DNA of 64,000 nucleotides from Afipia sp. (GCA_017308595.1 JAFKER010000006.1:434001-498000); one strand, 5' to 3'; numbered from the stretch's first letter, positions 1 to 9,424 are shown. The notes: generated by a model not told the origin, from the letters alone. Made by a program: numbers and translations.

Positions 1-437
1 CCGAGCGAACGCGCGGTCTGAAACTGCCGTACCCAGTTCGACAGCGACATGCCGAGACCAAGCTGAACCTGGCTGAGGCTATCGACGCCGCCCACCAACG
101 CAAGATTGCGCACTTCACCGTCGATCATCCCGGCGGCTTCGAATACATCCATCATGCTGGTCGAGCATGCCATCACCGTCGAATAAGCCGGAACCGTCGC
201 ATCGACACCGGCATCCATGAGAATTTCGCGCGCGATGTTGCTCCAGGTGAGATTGGGCACCACGTTGCCCCATACCGCAAAATCCGGCTTAGCGCCGCCG
301 AGGCGCTGCATCATGTGCTTGACCACCGGAACCGACAGCGCAATGGCGTCGACATTGCTGAGCGGCCCATCCACCTTCGCGAACGGCGTGCGCACGCCCG
401 CGGCCAGCCAGACATCTTTTTTTGCTGATTGCGCCAT
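1..437 (-). CDS. Thiolase family protein (acetyl-CoA acetyltransferase), N-terminal part
   Basis: The gene runs off the left edge; about 145 N-terminal residues are present. The N-terminus (…VWLAAGVRTPFAKVDGPLS) is the standard thiolase opening, and the nucleophilic cysteine lies in VMACSTSM (Cys91). Thiolases condense or cleave acyl-CoA, in fatty-acid oxidation or as the first step of polyhydroxyalkanoate synthesis; which one cannot be told from this fragment. The start is the ATG at 437. The next gene on this strand is 130 bases away, so no operon partner is visible. The family is clear, the exact substrate is not. Confidence 0.85.
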   Translation of the reverse strand, partial: MAQSAKKDVWLAAGVRTPFAKVDGPLSNVDAIALSVPVVKHMMQRLGGAKPDFAVWGNVVPNLTWSNIAREILMDAGVDATVPAYSTVMACSTSMMDVFEAAGMIDGEVRNLALVGGVDSLSQVQLGLGMSLSNWVRQFQTARSL

Positions 438-570
438 CACTTAGCTCCCGGATCGAACGCCTCACAGGCGCATCCGGAGACTAGTCGATCCGGCGCAAAG
501 CATACAAGCCGACGGCGCGCGGGACAGTTCCGAGATCAGATCGTCAATGCGCCGCCAAGTGTGCTTCGTC

Positions 571-1185
571 CTACAGCCAGCCTGCTATCGCAGCCTGTTT
601 CCAGCTTTCGCAGGGAATATCCGTCGCGCGATACAGCGGCTTTTCAAAGCGAACCTGCCGCCAGTCGCTCGGTGCGGCTCCGAATGAGTAGCCTGCTTTC
701 CGGGCCAAACCGATCATCTGCTCATTGTTGCGGAAGGTTTCGCCGAACAGCCGGAACGAACCCAACGCCGCCGCGCGGCATTCCAGGTTGGACAGCATCG
801 CCGAACCAATGCCTTGCCCCTGCCACTCGTCGCCGATCGACAGCCCAAACTCGGTGTTCCGCGTTTCAGCGTTATAGCTGTAACGCGCTTCGCCAACGAT
901 GGCGTGGGCACCGTCGGTCTTCATCTCGGCAATCACCGCAAAGCGGCTGCCTTCCCCGACATGGAGGGTCTTGTCGAGCTCCGACGATGGCAATTCGCTC
1001 GCTGCACCCATCAGGCGGTTGTAGCGCGACTGCCGCGACAGGGCGCGAAAGTAGGACATCAGCGCGCCGGCGTCCTTTTGTTCGACGAAGCGGACGGTCA
1101 GGAGCCGCCGGCCCTTCAACCGCACGATGTCGGTGTAGCGGCCAATATTGGTGAGAAGAGCGCTGTAATCGGGCTGGGCGAGCAT
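571..1185 (-). CDS. GNAT family N-acetyltransferase
   Basis: A 204-residue protein with the GNAT fold. The acetyl-CoA loop is seen as GDEWQGQGIGSAML (Q/RxxGxG/A pattern), followed by a helix and the typical C-terminal LARKAGY segment. It probably transfers an acetyl group from acetyl-CoA to a small molecule or protein amine; the substrate cannot be inferred. The ATG at 1185 is preferred because GGAGA sits 5 bases upstream; an ATG at 1197 is possible but poorly spaced. It stands alone, with no gene in the same direction close enough to share a transcript. Confidence 0.75.
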   Translation of the reverse strand: MLAQPDYSALLTNIGRYTDIVRLKGRRLLTVRFVEQKDAGALMSYFRALSRQSRYNRLMGAASELPSSELDKTLHVGEGSRFAVIAEMKTDGAHAIVGEARYSYNAETRNTEFGLSIGDEWQGQGIGSAMLSNLECRAAALGSFRLFGETFRNNEQMIGLARKAGYSFGAAPSDWRQVRFEKPLYRATDIPCESWKQAAIAGWL

Positions 1186-1282
1186 AACGCTCTCCATCAA
1201 CTGATCTGACCGACTTGTCGGGATGGTCTCGACGGAAAAACCGCAGGGTCCAGATCAGCGATCTGGACCCTGAGGCAGACAG

Positions 1283-1495
1283 TTATTCACGCCAGAACGG
1301 CTTGTTCGCCTCGTAGGCGAAATCGCTCCAGCTCGCGCCGACGTCATGGAAATCGCGATCGCTGATATGAGCGAGCTCAGACCGCCGTTTGGAGCGCTCG
1401 CTCCAGGTATGCAGCAGGTCGACCAGCGACGTAATCGGATGATGGATGAAATCATGATGATGATTTGTCATCACATTGGTGGTGCAGGCAGACAT
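1283..1495 (-). CDS. DUF1127 small protein
   Basis: A 70-residue protein whose second half (WSERSKRRSELAHISDRDF followed by HDVGASWSDF) matches the short Arg-rich DUF1127 motif, common in Alphaproteobacteria. Members have been implicated in RNA binding and in phosphate and stress physiology, but the role here is unknown. The N-terminus carries a His-rich patch (NHHHDFIHH). Start: AGGAGG lies 5 bases before the ATG at 1495; the ATG at 1498 is too close to it. The gene is divergent from a LysR regulator, and the shared intergenic palindrome suggests LysR control. That link is inference. Confidence 0.75.
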   Translation of the reverse strand: MSACTTNVMTNHHHDFIHHPITSLVDLLHTWSERSKRRSELAHISDRDFHDVGASWSDFAYEANKPFWRE

Positions 1496-1548
1496 CATGG
1501 CCTCCTATAACGAACCTGATGACGGGAATATCTGCCCGCATGCCCCCA

Positions 1549-1577
1549 TTGACAAACGACACGTTGTCCTTTGTTAT
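1549..1577 (+). promoter_or_regulatory. Candidate sigma70 promoter of the LysR gene
   Basis: TTGACA at 1549-1554, a 17-base spacer, then TGTTAT at 1572-1577. The start point would fall close to the palindrome at 1578-1592, giving a leader of only about 25 bases. Confidence 0.5.
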
Positions 1578-1592
1578 ATGAGATAATCTCAT
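1578..1592. promoter_or_regulatory. Perfect 15-bp palindrome, likely LysR operator
   Basis: ATGAGATAATCTCAT reads the same on both strands around a central base and contains the T-N11-A pattern used by LysR-type regulators. It sits between the divergent DUF1127 and LysR genes, just downstream of the candidate LysR -10 box. Binding there could autorepress lysR and control the small gene. Confidence 0.6.
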
Positions 1593-1607
1593 GAATAAGA
1601 GAAGCCC

Positions 1608-2504
1608 ATGACTGCCCGATTGCCCTCCCTGAACGGCTTGCGCGCTTTTGAGGCCGCGGCGCGGCATCTCAGCTTCACCCTTGCGGCGCAGGAGCTGAAC
1701 GTCACGCAGACCGCCATCAGTCACCAGATCCGGCGGCTGGAGGAAGAACTCGGACTTAAGCTGTTCATCCGCCAAAGCCGATCGCTGGCGCTGACGCCCG
1801 AGGCCACCGATTATCTCCCCGGCATCCGTGCCGCATTTCAGGACCTGCGAACCGCCACCGACCGCCTGTTGCGCAAAGACGACGACCGCGTGCTGACGAT
1901 CAGCACCCTGACCTCGCTCGCGGTGAAGTGGCTGCTTCCCAGATTGTCCTCGTTTCAGGAAAAGCATCCCGACATCGATGTGCGCATCACCACCTCGACC
2001 GAGCTGGTGGATTTTCGCACCAGCAATGTCGACGCGGCCATCCGATACGGACAAGGCCGCTGGCCGGGGCTCGATGCCGAATGGCTGATGGCGGAACATC
2101 TGTTTCCGGTTTGCAGCCCGAAGCTGCTGACGGGCGAGCGTGCGCTGCGCCAGCCCGAAGACCTGAAACATGCCACGCTGCTGCATACATCCAGCACCAT
2201 CGATGATTGGCGTCTTTGGCTGACAGCCGCGGGGCTGCCCGCTCATCTGTCACAAAACCGTGGCCTGACTTTCGATTTGGCGTTCATGACCATTCAGGCA
2301 GCCATCGACGGACTCGGCGTTGCCATGGGCCACACCGCCTATGTCGCCGATGACGTCGCCAACGGACGGCTGGTGGTGCCGTTCAATGTCTCCATGCCCT
2401 CGGCCGGGTATTATTTCGTCACACCGCAAGACAGGCCGACGACTCCGAAACTAAATCTGTTTCGCGATTGGCTGACAGCAGTCTCGGCCCAGCAGCCCGC
2501 CTGA
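1608..2504 (+). CDS. LysR-family transcriptional regulator (GcvA-like)
   Basis: A 298-residue protein with the classic layout: a winged helix-turn-helix at residues 5-65 (LRAFEAAARHLSFTLAAQEL, then VTQTAISHQIRRLEEELG), then a periplasmic-binding-type effector domain from about residue 90. The opening LPSLNGLRAFEAAARHLSF is characteristic of the GcvA subgroup. The effector is unknown. The regulator is divergent from the DUF1127 gene, which is the obvious target, and a perfect T-N11-A palindrome lies 16 bases before its start. The gene ends in a strong two-way terminator shared with metE. Confidence 0.88.
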   Translation: MTARLPSLNGLRAFEAAARHLSFTLAAQELNVTQTAISHQIRRLEEELGLKLFIRQSRSLALTPEATDYLPGIRAAFQDLRTATDRLLRKDDDRVLTISTLTSLAVKWLLPRLSSFQEKHPDIDVRITTSTELVDFRTSNVDAAIRYGQGRWPGLDAEWLMAEHLFPVCSPKLLTGERALRQPEDLKHATLLHTSSTIDDWRLWLTAAGLPAHLSQNRGLTFDLAFMTIQAAIDGLGVAMGHTAYVADDVANGRLVVPFNVSMPSAGYYFVTPQDRPTTPKLNLFRDWLTAVSAQQPA

Positions 2505-2516
2505 TCCCGAAGCGAA

Positions 2517-2549
2517 AACTGCGGCGCCTTTCGCGAAGGCGCCGCAGTT
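2517..2549. terminator. Bidirectional hairpin terminator between lysR and metE
   Basis: A perfect 14-bp stem (AACTGCGGCGCCTT and its complement) around a 5-base loop, flanked by A- and T-containing ends. It lies between two convergent genes and can serve both. Confidence 0.75.
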
Positions 2550-2569
2550 GTTCGTGAAGCGTCAGACTA

Positions 2570-4915
2570 TCAGGCACGCGCCCGCATTTCACGCGCCGCC
2601 TCGACCATGTTGACCAGCGCAGGCCGCACCTCGGCCCAACCCCGGGTCTTCAAACCGCAGTCCGGATTGATCCAGAGTTGCTCTCCCGTCAGCCGCTTGC
2701 GGGCGAGCGACAGGAGTTCGGTCATTTCGGACACGTCCGGAACGCGCGGGGAGTGGATGTCGTACACGCCAGGACCGATCTCGTTCGGATACTTGTAGTT
2801 CACGAATGCATCGAGCAGTTCCATCTTCGAGCGCGACGTCTCGATGGAAATCACGTCGGCATCCATTGCACCGATGGCATCGATGATGTCGTTGAACTCA
2901 GAGTAGCACATATGAGTGTGGATCTGGGTCTCATCCGCCACGCCCGACGCGGTGATGCGGAAGCTGCCCACGGCCCAGTCGAGATAGGTTATCCACTCCG
3001 AGCGGCGCAGCGGCAAGCCTTCGCGAAGCGCAGCTTCGTCGATCTGGATCATGGTTGCACCGGCCTTTTCGAGATCCAACACCTCATCGCGGATCGCGAG
3101 CGCGATCTGGCGGCAGGATTCGCTGCGCGGGATGTCGTCGCGAACGAACGACCAGTTGAGGATGGTGACGGGGCCGGTGAGCATGCCCTTCATCGGACGC
3201 TTGGTCAGCGACTGGGCGTACTTCCACCATTCCACTGTCATCGGCTTCGGCCGGGAGACATCGCCGAACAGGATCGGCGGACGGACGCAGCGCGATCCAT
3301 AGCTCTGCACCCAGGCGTGCTGGGTGAAGGCGAAGCCCGAGAGCTGCTCCCCGAAATACTGCACCATGTCGTTGCGCTCGAACTCGCCGTGCACCAGCAC
3401 GTCGAGGCCGATTTCCTCCTGCCACGCCACCGTGCGCTTGGTTTCCTCGCGCAGGAACTGGTCGTATTCGGCCTGACCGATCGTACCCTTGGTGAACGCG
3501 GCGCGCACCTTGCGCACTTCGCTGGTCTGCGGGAACGAGCCGATGGTGGTGGTCGGGAATGCCGGCAGCTTGAAGCGCTCGCGCTGGACCTTGGCACGGC
3601 CGGCGAAGGCACTGCGGCGATTGGCCATCTCCGCCGTGATCGCAGCGACCCGGTCGGCGACCGCCTTGTTGTGAACCTTCGGCGAGGTCTTGCGGGCAGC
3701 AGCGGCGGCGGCGGAAGCCGCAAGTTCACCCTTCACTGTGCCCTGCCCACCGGCGAGCGCCTTTCCGAGCACGGAGAGTTCGCTCATCTTCTGCAGCGAG
3801 AAGGCAAGCCAGCTCTTGAGATCGGCATCCAGCTTGGTCTCGCGGTCGAGATCGACCGGCACATGCAGCAGCGAGCAGGACGGCGCGATCTCGATGAGAT
3901 TCGCACCGCGCTTGGCTACGATGGGCTCGATACGATCAAGGATCTCCGGCAGATTCGCGCGCCAGATGTTGCGGCCGTCAATGACACCGAGCGAAAGCAC
4001 GACGTCGGGCTTCACGGCCTTCAGCACGGGCTCAAGCTGCTCCGGCGCACGGATCAGGTCGATATGCAAACCCGCAACCGGCAGCGAGGCAGCGGTGTCG
4101 AGATTGTCGCCGAGTGCACCGAAATAGGTGTTCAGCATGATCTTGACCTGAGGAACGGCCTTGGCGAGATCGGCATAGGCCTTCTTCAGCGCATCGCGGG
4201 CGGCGCCGTCGAGATCGAGAACCAGCACCGGCTCGTCGATCTGCACCCATTCCGCACCTTCCGCGGCGAGGCGCTTCAACACTTCGGCATAGACCGGCAC
4301 CAGCTTGTCCAGCAGCGAAAGATTGCTGAACGATGCATCGTGGCTCTTGCCGAGCTTAAGGAAGGTCACAGGACCGACCAGCACCGGGCGGGTCTGGTAG
4401 CCGTGGGCCTTGGCTTCCTTGTATTCATCGATCGGCTTGGTTGAGGACAGCGCGAAAGTCTGATCCTTCGAGAACTCCGGCACCATGTAGTGATAATTGG
4501 TGTCAAACCACTTGGTCATTTCCTGCGCGGGAACGCCGTGGCCGTGATGATGCGCATGACCATGTTCACAGGTCTCGCTGTCGCCCTGCGCACCGCGCGC
4601 CATCGCGAAATACGTCGCCAGCGAAACAGAATCGCCCTTCCAGCCGTAAACCTGCGGAATCGCGCCGACCAGGACGCTGGTGTCGAGCACCTGATCGTAG
4701 AACGAGAAATCGTTCGAAGGGATCACGGTCACGCCGCGTGCCTTCTGACGCGCCCAGTTGTCGGCACGAAGCTGCGCCGCGGTCTTGACTAACGCTGCCT
4801 CGTCGATCTTGCCGGCCCAGAAACTTTCCAGCGCGGTCTTTAGTTCGCGGTGCGGGCCGATACGCGGCGTACCCAAGGTAGCAACAGAAACGGAAGCGGT
4901 GGATGAATTCGACAT
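2570..4915 (-). CDS. metE: Cobalamin-independent methionine synthase MetE
   Basis: A 781-residue enzyme transferring methyl from 5-methyltetrahydropteroyl-triglutamate to homocysteine, the last step of methionine synthesis. The C-terminal catalytic half carries the zinc site: HMCYSEF (His, Cys) and [11 protein letters not shown] (Cys). The substrate motifs WVQIDEP and [12 protein letters not shown] are present. Length is slightly above the usual ~755. Odd point: residues 116-126 form a His-rich insertion (Cys116, His118, 120, 122-124, 126) just before [12 protein letters not shown]. The start at 4915 (MSNSS) is preferred over upstream in-frame codons that lie in the riboswitch expression region. 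A cobalamin riboswitch precedes it, so it should be off when B12 is plentiful. Confidence 0.97.
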   Translation of the reverse strand: MSNSSTASVSVATLGTPRIGPHRELKTALESFWAGKIDEAALVKTAAQLRADNWARQKARGVTVIPSNDFSFYDQVLDTSVLVGAIPQVYGWKGDSVSLATYFAMARGAQGDSETCEHGHAHHHGHGVPAQEMTKWFDTNYHYMVPEFSKDQTFALSSTKPIDEYKEAKAHGYQTRPVLVGPVTFLKLGKSHDASFSNLSLLDKLVPVYAEVLKRLAAEGAEWVQIDEPVLVLDLDGAARDALKKAYADLAKAVPQVKIMLNTYFGALGDNLDTAASLPVAGLHIDLIRAPEQLEPVLKAVKPDVVLSLGVIDGRNIWRANLPEILDRIEPIVAKRGANLIEIAPSCSLLHVPVDLDRETKLDADLKSWLAFSLQKMSELSVLGKALAGGQGTVKGELAASAAAAAARKTSPKVHNKAVADRVAAITAEMANRRSAFAGRAKVQRERFKLPAFPTTTIGSFPQTSEVRKVRAAFTKGTIGQAEYDQFLREETKRTVAWQEEIGLDVLVHGEFERNDMVQYFGEQLSGFAFTQHAWVQSYGSRCVRPPILFGDVSRPKPMTVEWWKYAQSLTKRPMKGMLTGPVTILNWSFVRDDIPRSESCRQIALAIRDEVLDLEKAGATMIQIDEAALREGLPLRRSEWITYLDWAVGSFRITASGVADETQIHTHMCYSEFNDIIDAIGAMDADVISIETSRSKMELLDAFVNYKYPNEIGPGVYDIHSPRVPDVSEMTELLSLARKRLTGEQLWINPDCGLKTRGWAEVRPALVNMVEAAREMRARA

Positions 4916-4999
4916 CGGCAAACCCCATGATGATGGAGCAAGGGCCGGACATGCGCGAACAACAGCAACGGCCGGGCCGCCCTCTCGCAAGCGACACAC

Positions 5000-5212
5000 C
5001 GGGGCACCCCGCCCGTGGACGTTATGTGATCGCGGCAGGTCTCCTGGCTCACGGGTCGACGCCTGAGGTCCGGCCTTCCCGCAACTTTCGCCGCAGTGGC
5101 ATGAATGGACAGGCTTGCCGCTTACAGTTGCGGGGGCAGCTTCGGATTTGCGGATCGATCACCGCTCACCGAATTCCCTCTTAGCTTCCGGCCCTCGGAA
5201 GGCCGGAAGAAC
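5000..5212 (-). promoter_or_regulatory. Cobalamin (B12) riboswitch controlling metE
   Basis: Read on the minus strand, the conserved elements appear in order: GGGAATTCGGTG near 5180, GCTGCCCCCGCAACTGTAAGC near 5130, GCCACTGCGGCGAAAG near 5095, GGGAAGG near 5085, and AGCCAGGAGACCTGCC (the B12 box) near 5040, then CGTCCACGGG. A 9-bp hairpin (5185-5209) sits at the 5' end and may be an aptamer stem or the queH terminator. The boundaries are approximate. Adenosylcobalamin binding should lower expression of the B12-independent synthase. Confidence 0.93.
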
Positions 5213-5270
5213 CACGATGCTGGTTTAGTTAGTGGGCCTGCCCATACCCGTCAAAGGGGATATGGCCCAC

Positions 5271-5951
5271 TCAAATGTCACCATCGTGACTGTTGGGATC
5301 AGTGGGCCGTCCGTAATACTGGACTCCCAATTCAATGGGCTCACGCCCCATCTCGCGGCGATGAGCATTGGTATCGCGAAGCGAATAGACGCAGCCGCAG
5401 TATTCCTGCTGATAGAACTGCTCTCTTTTGCTGATTTCGATCATCCGCGCAGAACCGCCGCCCTTGCGCCAGTTGTAGTCCCAGTAGGACAGGCCATCGT
5501 AACGGGAGGCCGCGCGAACTCCGCAATCGTTGATTTGGGCCATGTTCTTCCAGCGCGAAATGCCGAGCGAACTTGTCATGACCGGGAAGCCATGTTCGTG
5601 AGCATAGAGCGCGGTGCGCTCGAAGCGCATGTCGAAGCACATGGTGCAGCGGACGCCGCGCTCGGGTTCCCACTCCATGCCCCTGGCGCGCGCGAACCAG
5701 TTGTCCTTGTCGTAGTCCGCGTCCACGAACGGCACGTTGTGCTTCTCGGCGAAGCGCACGTTCTCTTCCTTGCGCAGCAGATATTCACGCTCGGGGTGAA
5801 TGTTCGGATTGTAGAAGAAAATTGTGTACTCGACGCCGGATGCCAGCATTGCTTCCATGACCTCGCCGGAACACGGCGCGCAGCAGGAGTGCAGCAGAAC
5901 TTTTTTCTGGCCGCCAGGCGGATTCAAAATCGGACGAGTGAAGTCGGTCAT
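5271..5951 (-). CDS. queH: Epoxyqueuosine reductase QueH
   Basis: A 226-residue protein of the QueH (former DUF208) family, which performs the last step of queuosine synthesis in tRNA, reducing epoxyqueuosine. It uses iron and an iron-sulfur cluster, unlike the B12-dependent QueG. The cysteine pattern is seen: SCCAPCS near residue 24, CTMCFDMR near 100, and YCGCVYS near 190. The start at 5951 (MTDFTRP) is chosen; the in-frame extension to 6182 has no family similarity and enters the divergent nrd control region. It lies between two B12 riboswitches, and, like MetE and NrdAB, it is the B12-free version of its step. Confidence 0.93.
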   Translation of the reverse strand: MTDFTRPILNPPGGQKKVLLHSCCAPCSGEVMEAMLASGVEYTIFFYNPNIHPEREYLLRKEENVRFAEKHNVPFVDADYDKDNWFARARGMEWEPERGVRCTMCFDMRFERTALYAHEHGFPVMTSSLGISRWKNMAQINDCGVRAASRYDGLSYWDYNWRKGGGSARMIEISKREQFYQQEYCGCVYSLRDTNAHRREMGREPIELGVQYYGRPTDPNSHDGDI

Positions 5952-6185
5952 TGCAAGCCCTGGCTGATGAAAAACCTGTGTAGGCCGGTCCGGCCATACC
6001 GTAAAGTTTGAGGGTGATTCGGGACCGCTCGACCAATGCGCAGCGATCCGGGGTGGACCCGCCCCGCCGATGGAATCGAAATGCTGTTCCGGCTGCTGAG
6101 AACTCCCTGATTTTCGTGGAGTTCGGGAATAGCGGGGACGGCTCTTAATCTTTTCTTGACACTTTGGCGCTCGTATCACCACATA

Positions 6186-6420
6186 TGGGTGTCACGGTTC
6201 CACTAGTCCTCAAAATCTAGTGGCTAAGATGGGAAGCCGGTGGGCTGCATCTCTTGCAGCGAATCCGGCGCTGCCCCCGCAACTGTAAGCAGTGAGTTGA
6301 ATCCTAACGATGTCACTGGTGCGATTTCGCATCGGGAAGACAGGATTCAACGTCGACCTGCGAGCCAGGAGACCTGCCGCGACACCGAGAAAACGTCCAC
6401 GGACGGGGTGTCCGGCGGCC
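6186..6420 (+). promoter_or_regulatory. Cobalamin (B12) riboswitch controlling nrdAB
   Basis: Conserved elements on the plus strand: GGGAAGCCGGTG at 6230-6241, GCTGCCCCCGCAACTGTAAGC near 6270, GTCACTGG near 6311, GGGAAGACAGG near 6334, GAGCCAGGAGACCTGCC near 6362, and AACGTCCACGG near 6392. The aptamer is complete and is followed by about 75 bases of possible switching hairpins before nrdA. The boundaries are approximate. TTGACA at 6156-6161 is a possible -35 box, but no convincing -10 is seen. The stretch 5952-6185 holds only these promoter sequences and the queH leader. Confidence 0.93.
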
Positions 6421-6496
6421 GCGTGCAAACGGCTTTTGCCGGGTGCTCATGCGCCTTCGATCCCCCGCCAGCAAAACAGCACCACGGGGCCATTCG

Positions 6497-9403
6497 ATGT
6501 CGCTCAACCTGCATTCCACCAAAAACGAAAACCAGCCGATCATTCAGTTGAGTCTCGAATCGCTTGCGCAGCCCGCGCCGAGCGAACCTGCGATGCAGGT
6601 GATCCGCCGCAACGGCACCGTCTCCAAATTCGATCCGTCGAAAATCTCGATCGCGATGACCAAGGCCTTCCTCGCCGTCGAGGGCCATACCGCCGCCGCT
6701 TCGCGCCGCGTTCATGAAGTGGTCGAGCAACTCACGCAAGAAGTCACCACCGCGCTGACCCGCCGCGTCGGCGAAGGCCGCACCTTCCATATCGAAGATG
6801 TGCAGGACCAGGTCGAACTCGCGCTGATGCGCAGCGAGCATCACAAGGTGGCCCGTGCCTACGTGCTGTATCGCGAAGAGCGTGCCCGCCAGCGTGCCGA
6901 AGCGATCGTTACGCAGAAGGCTTCGGCTGAACCCGTCCTGCATACAACGCTGGCGGATGGATCGCGCGTCGTTCTCGACATCAGGCGTCTCGAGGCTGTC
7001 ATCGCCGAGGCCTGCGCCGGGCTCGATGGCGTCGATGCCGAACTGGTGCTCGCCGAAGCACGCCGCAATCTTTACGACGGGATCGGGCAAGACGAACTCG
7101 CGCTCGCCTCGATCATGGCCTCGCGCACACTGGTCGAGCAGGAGCCGAACTATTCCTATGTTTCCTCCCGCCTGCTGCTGGACAAACTGCGCGGCGAAGT
7201 CTTGAGCTTCGTGCACGGAATTCCGACGACCGCCACGCAGGCCGAAATGGCCGCGCGTTATGCAGACTATTTCTCGGCCTATGTGAAGGTCGGCATTCAG
7301 GCCGAACTGCTCGATCCGGAACTCAGCCGCTTCGATCTTGCGCGCCTTGCTGCCGCAATAAAGCCCGAACGCGACCTGCAATTCCAGTTCCTGGGGTTGC
7401 AGACGCTATATGACCGCTATTTCCTGCATGTGCGGAACCGCCGTATCGAACTGCCGCAGGCTTTCTTTATGCGCGTCGCCATGGGTCTCGCGATGCGCGA
7501 GATCGACCGCGAGACACGCGCCATCGAATTCTACAATCTGCTGTCCTCGTTCGACTTCATGGCGTCCACTCCGACGTTGTTCAACTCCGGAACGCTTCGT
7601 CCGCAGCTCTCGTCCTGTTTCCTCACAACGGTGGCTGACGACCTCGATGGCATCTTCAAGTCCGTCAAGGACAACGCGCTGCTGGCGAAGTATTCCGGCG
7701 GCCTCGGCAATGACTGGACCCCGGTGCGTGGCCTTGGCGCGCATATCAAGGGCACCAATGGCGAAAGCCAGGGTGTCGTCCCGTTCCTCAAGGTTGCGAA
7801 CGACACTGCCATCGCAGTCAATCAGGGCGGCAAGCGCAAGGGCGCAGTCTGCGCGTACCTGGAAACCTGGCATATCGACATCGAGGAATTCCTCGATCTG
7901 CGCAAGAACACCGGTGACGACCGCCGCCGGACCCACGACATGAATACCGCGAATTGGGTGCCGGACCTGTTCATGCAGCGCGTCGAACAGGATGGCGAAT
8001 GGAGCCTGTTTTCGCCGGACGAAACGCCTGACCTGCACGACCTTTACGGCCCGAAGTTCAAGGCCGCCTACGAAGCCTATGAAGCCAAGGCCGACCGCGG
8101 TGAAATGCGCGTGTTCAAGCGCGTTCGCGCCACCGATCTCTGGCGTCGCATGCTGACCATGCTGTTCGAGACCGGTCACCCGTGGATTACCTTCAAGGAC
8201 CCGTGCAACCTGCGCTCGCCGCAACAGCATGTCGGCGTCGTTCACTCCTCCAACCTCTGCACCGAAATCACGCTCAACACCTCAGCGGACGAAGTCGCGG
8301 TCTGCAATCTGGGCTCGGTCAACCTGCTCAACCACACCACGGGCAACGGCATCGACCACGACAAGCTGAAGCGGACGGTTTCGACCGCCGTGCGGATGCT
8401 GGACAACGTGGTCGACATCAATTTCTACACCATCCCGGAAGCGCGGCGTTCGAACCTGCGTCACCGTCCCGTCGGTCTCGGCCTGATGGGATTCCAGGAC
8501 GCACTGCACGCGCAGCGCATCCCTGTTGCGTCGGACAAAGCTGTCGCCTTCGCCGATGAGAGCATGGAGGCGATCAGCTATCACGCTATCTCGGCTTCGG
8601 TGGATCTCGCCGCCGAGCGCGGCCGCTATCCCTCGTTCGACGGCTCGCTGTGGTCGCGCGGTATCCTGCCGATCGATTCGATTGCGATCCTGTCCGACGC
8701 GCGCGGCGGCGCCACTTTCGACACATCGGCTACGCTCGACTGGTCCAGCCTGCGCGAACGCGTCCGCAAGACCGGGATGCGAAACTCCAACGTGATGGCG
8801 ATTGCGCCGACAGCGACGATCTCCAACATCTGCGGCGTCGCGCAATCGATCGAACCCGCCTACCAGAACCTCTATGTGAAATCGAACATGTCCGGCGACT
8901 TCACCGAAGTGAACGAGTTTCTGGTCCGCGACCTGAAGGCGCGCGGCCTGTGGGATGAGGTGATGGTCTCCGACCTGAAATACTTCGACGGCAGCATCGG
9001 CCAGATCGACCGTGTCCCGGACGATCTCAAGGCGCTCTATGCCACCGCCTTCGAGATCGACACCGCATGGCTGATCGAAGCCGCGGCGCGCCGCCAGAAA
9101 TGGATCGATCAGGCACAGTCGCTCAATCTCTACATTGCGAACCCGTCGGGCAAGAAGCTCGATCAACTGTATCGCCTTGCCTGGTCCACTGGACTGAAGA
9201 CGACTTACTATCTGCGCTCGCGCAGCGCCACCCATGTCGAAAAGTCGACACTGAAAGGCACTGACGGGAAGCTGAATGCAGTCTCGGCTATCGCGCCCGC
9301 TGCAGCATCTCCCATCATCGTGCCGCAGGCGGCGAAGCAGACCGATTTCGCGGAAGCGTTGGCCTGCTCGATCGACAATCCCGACTGCGAAGCCTGCCAG
9401 TAA
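6497..9403 (+). CDS. nrdA: Ribonucleoside-diphosphate reductase, large (alpha) subunit
   Basis: A 968-residue catalytic subunit that makes deoxyribonucleotides. There is an N-terminal ATP-cone (residues ~33-125, VIRRNGTVSKFDPSKI) and a second, degenerate cone-like stretch (~155-240, DGSRVVLDIRRLEAVI), a layout like that of the 960-residue Pseudomonas NrdA. Active-site motifs: SSCFL, NLCTEITLN (thiyl Cys and Glu), CNLGSVNL, NLYVKSN, and C-terminal shuttle cysteines DCEACQ. The start is ATG 6497 after the riboswitch; upstream in-frame codons lie in the leader. nrdB follows after 21 bases. B12 repression implies that a B12-dependent class II enzyme exists elsewhere (inference). Confidence 0.96.
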   Translation: MSLNLHSTKNENQPIIQLSLESLAQPAPSEPAMQVIRRNGTVSKFDPSKISIAMTKAFLAVEGHTAAASRRVHEVVEQLTQEVTTALTRRVGEGRTFHIEDVQDQVELALMRSEHHKVARAYVLYREERARQRAEAIVTQKASAEPVLHTTLADGSRVVLDIRRLEAVIAEACAGLDGVDAELVLAEARRNLYDGIGQDELALASIMASRTLVEQEPNYSYVSSRLLLDKLRGEVLSFVHGIPTTATQAEMAARYADYFSAYVKVGIQAELLDPELSRFDLARLAAAIKPERDLQFQFLGLQTLYDRYFLHVRNRRIELPQAFFMRVAMGLAMREIDRETRAIEFYNLLSSFDFMASTPTLFNSGTLRPQLSSCFLTTVADDLDGIFKSVKDNALLAKYSGGLGNDWTPVRGLGAHIKGTNGESQGVVPFLKVANDTAIAVNQGGKRKGAVCAYLETWHIDIEEFLDLRKNTGDDRRRTHDMNTANWVPDLFMQRVEQDGEWSLFSPDETPDLHDLYGPKFKAAYEAYEAKADRGEMRVFKRVRATDLWRRMLTMLFETGHPWITFKDPCNLRSPQQHVGVVHSSNLCTEITLNTSADEVAVCNLGSVNLLNHTTGNGIDHDKLKRTVSTAVRMLDNVVDINFYTIPEARRSNLRHRPVGLGLMGFQDALHAQRIPVASDKAVAFADESMEAISYHAISASVDLAAERGRYPSFDGSLWSRGILPIDSIAILSDARGGATFDTSATLDWSSLRERVRKTGMRNSNVMAIAPTATISNICGVAQSIEPAYQNLYVKSNMSGDFTEVNEFLVRDLKARGLWDEVMVSDLKYFDGSIGQIDRVPDDLKALYATAFEIDTAWLIEAAARRQKWIDQAQSLNLYIANPSGKKLDQLYRLAWSTGLKTTYYLRSRSATHVEKSTLKGTDGKLNAVSAIAPAAASPIIVPQAAKQTDFAEALACSIDNPDCEACQ

Positions 9404-9424
9404 GAAAGTAGAAGGAATAGAACA

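Noticed and set aside
429-1154. 241-codon plus-strand frame over the GNAT gene
   Set aside because: The GNAT motifs are clear on the minus strand; this frame is Ser/Arg/Pro-rich noise.
2678-4444. 588-codon plus-strand open frame across metE
   Set aside because: It is fully antisense to metE, has no recognisable motif, and is explained by high-GC codon bias.
6176-6190. Possible NrdR box (CACCACATATGGGTG) near the nrdA promoter
   Set aside because: It does not match the NrdR consensus well and no second, phased box is seen.
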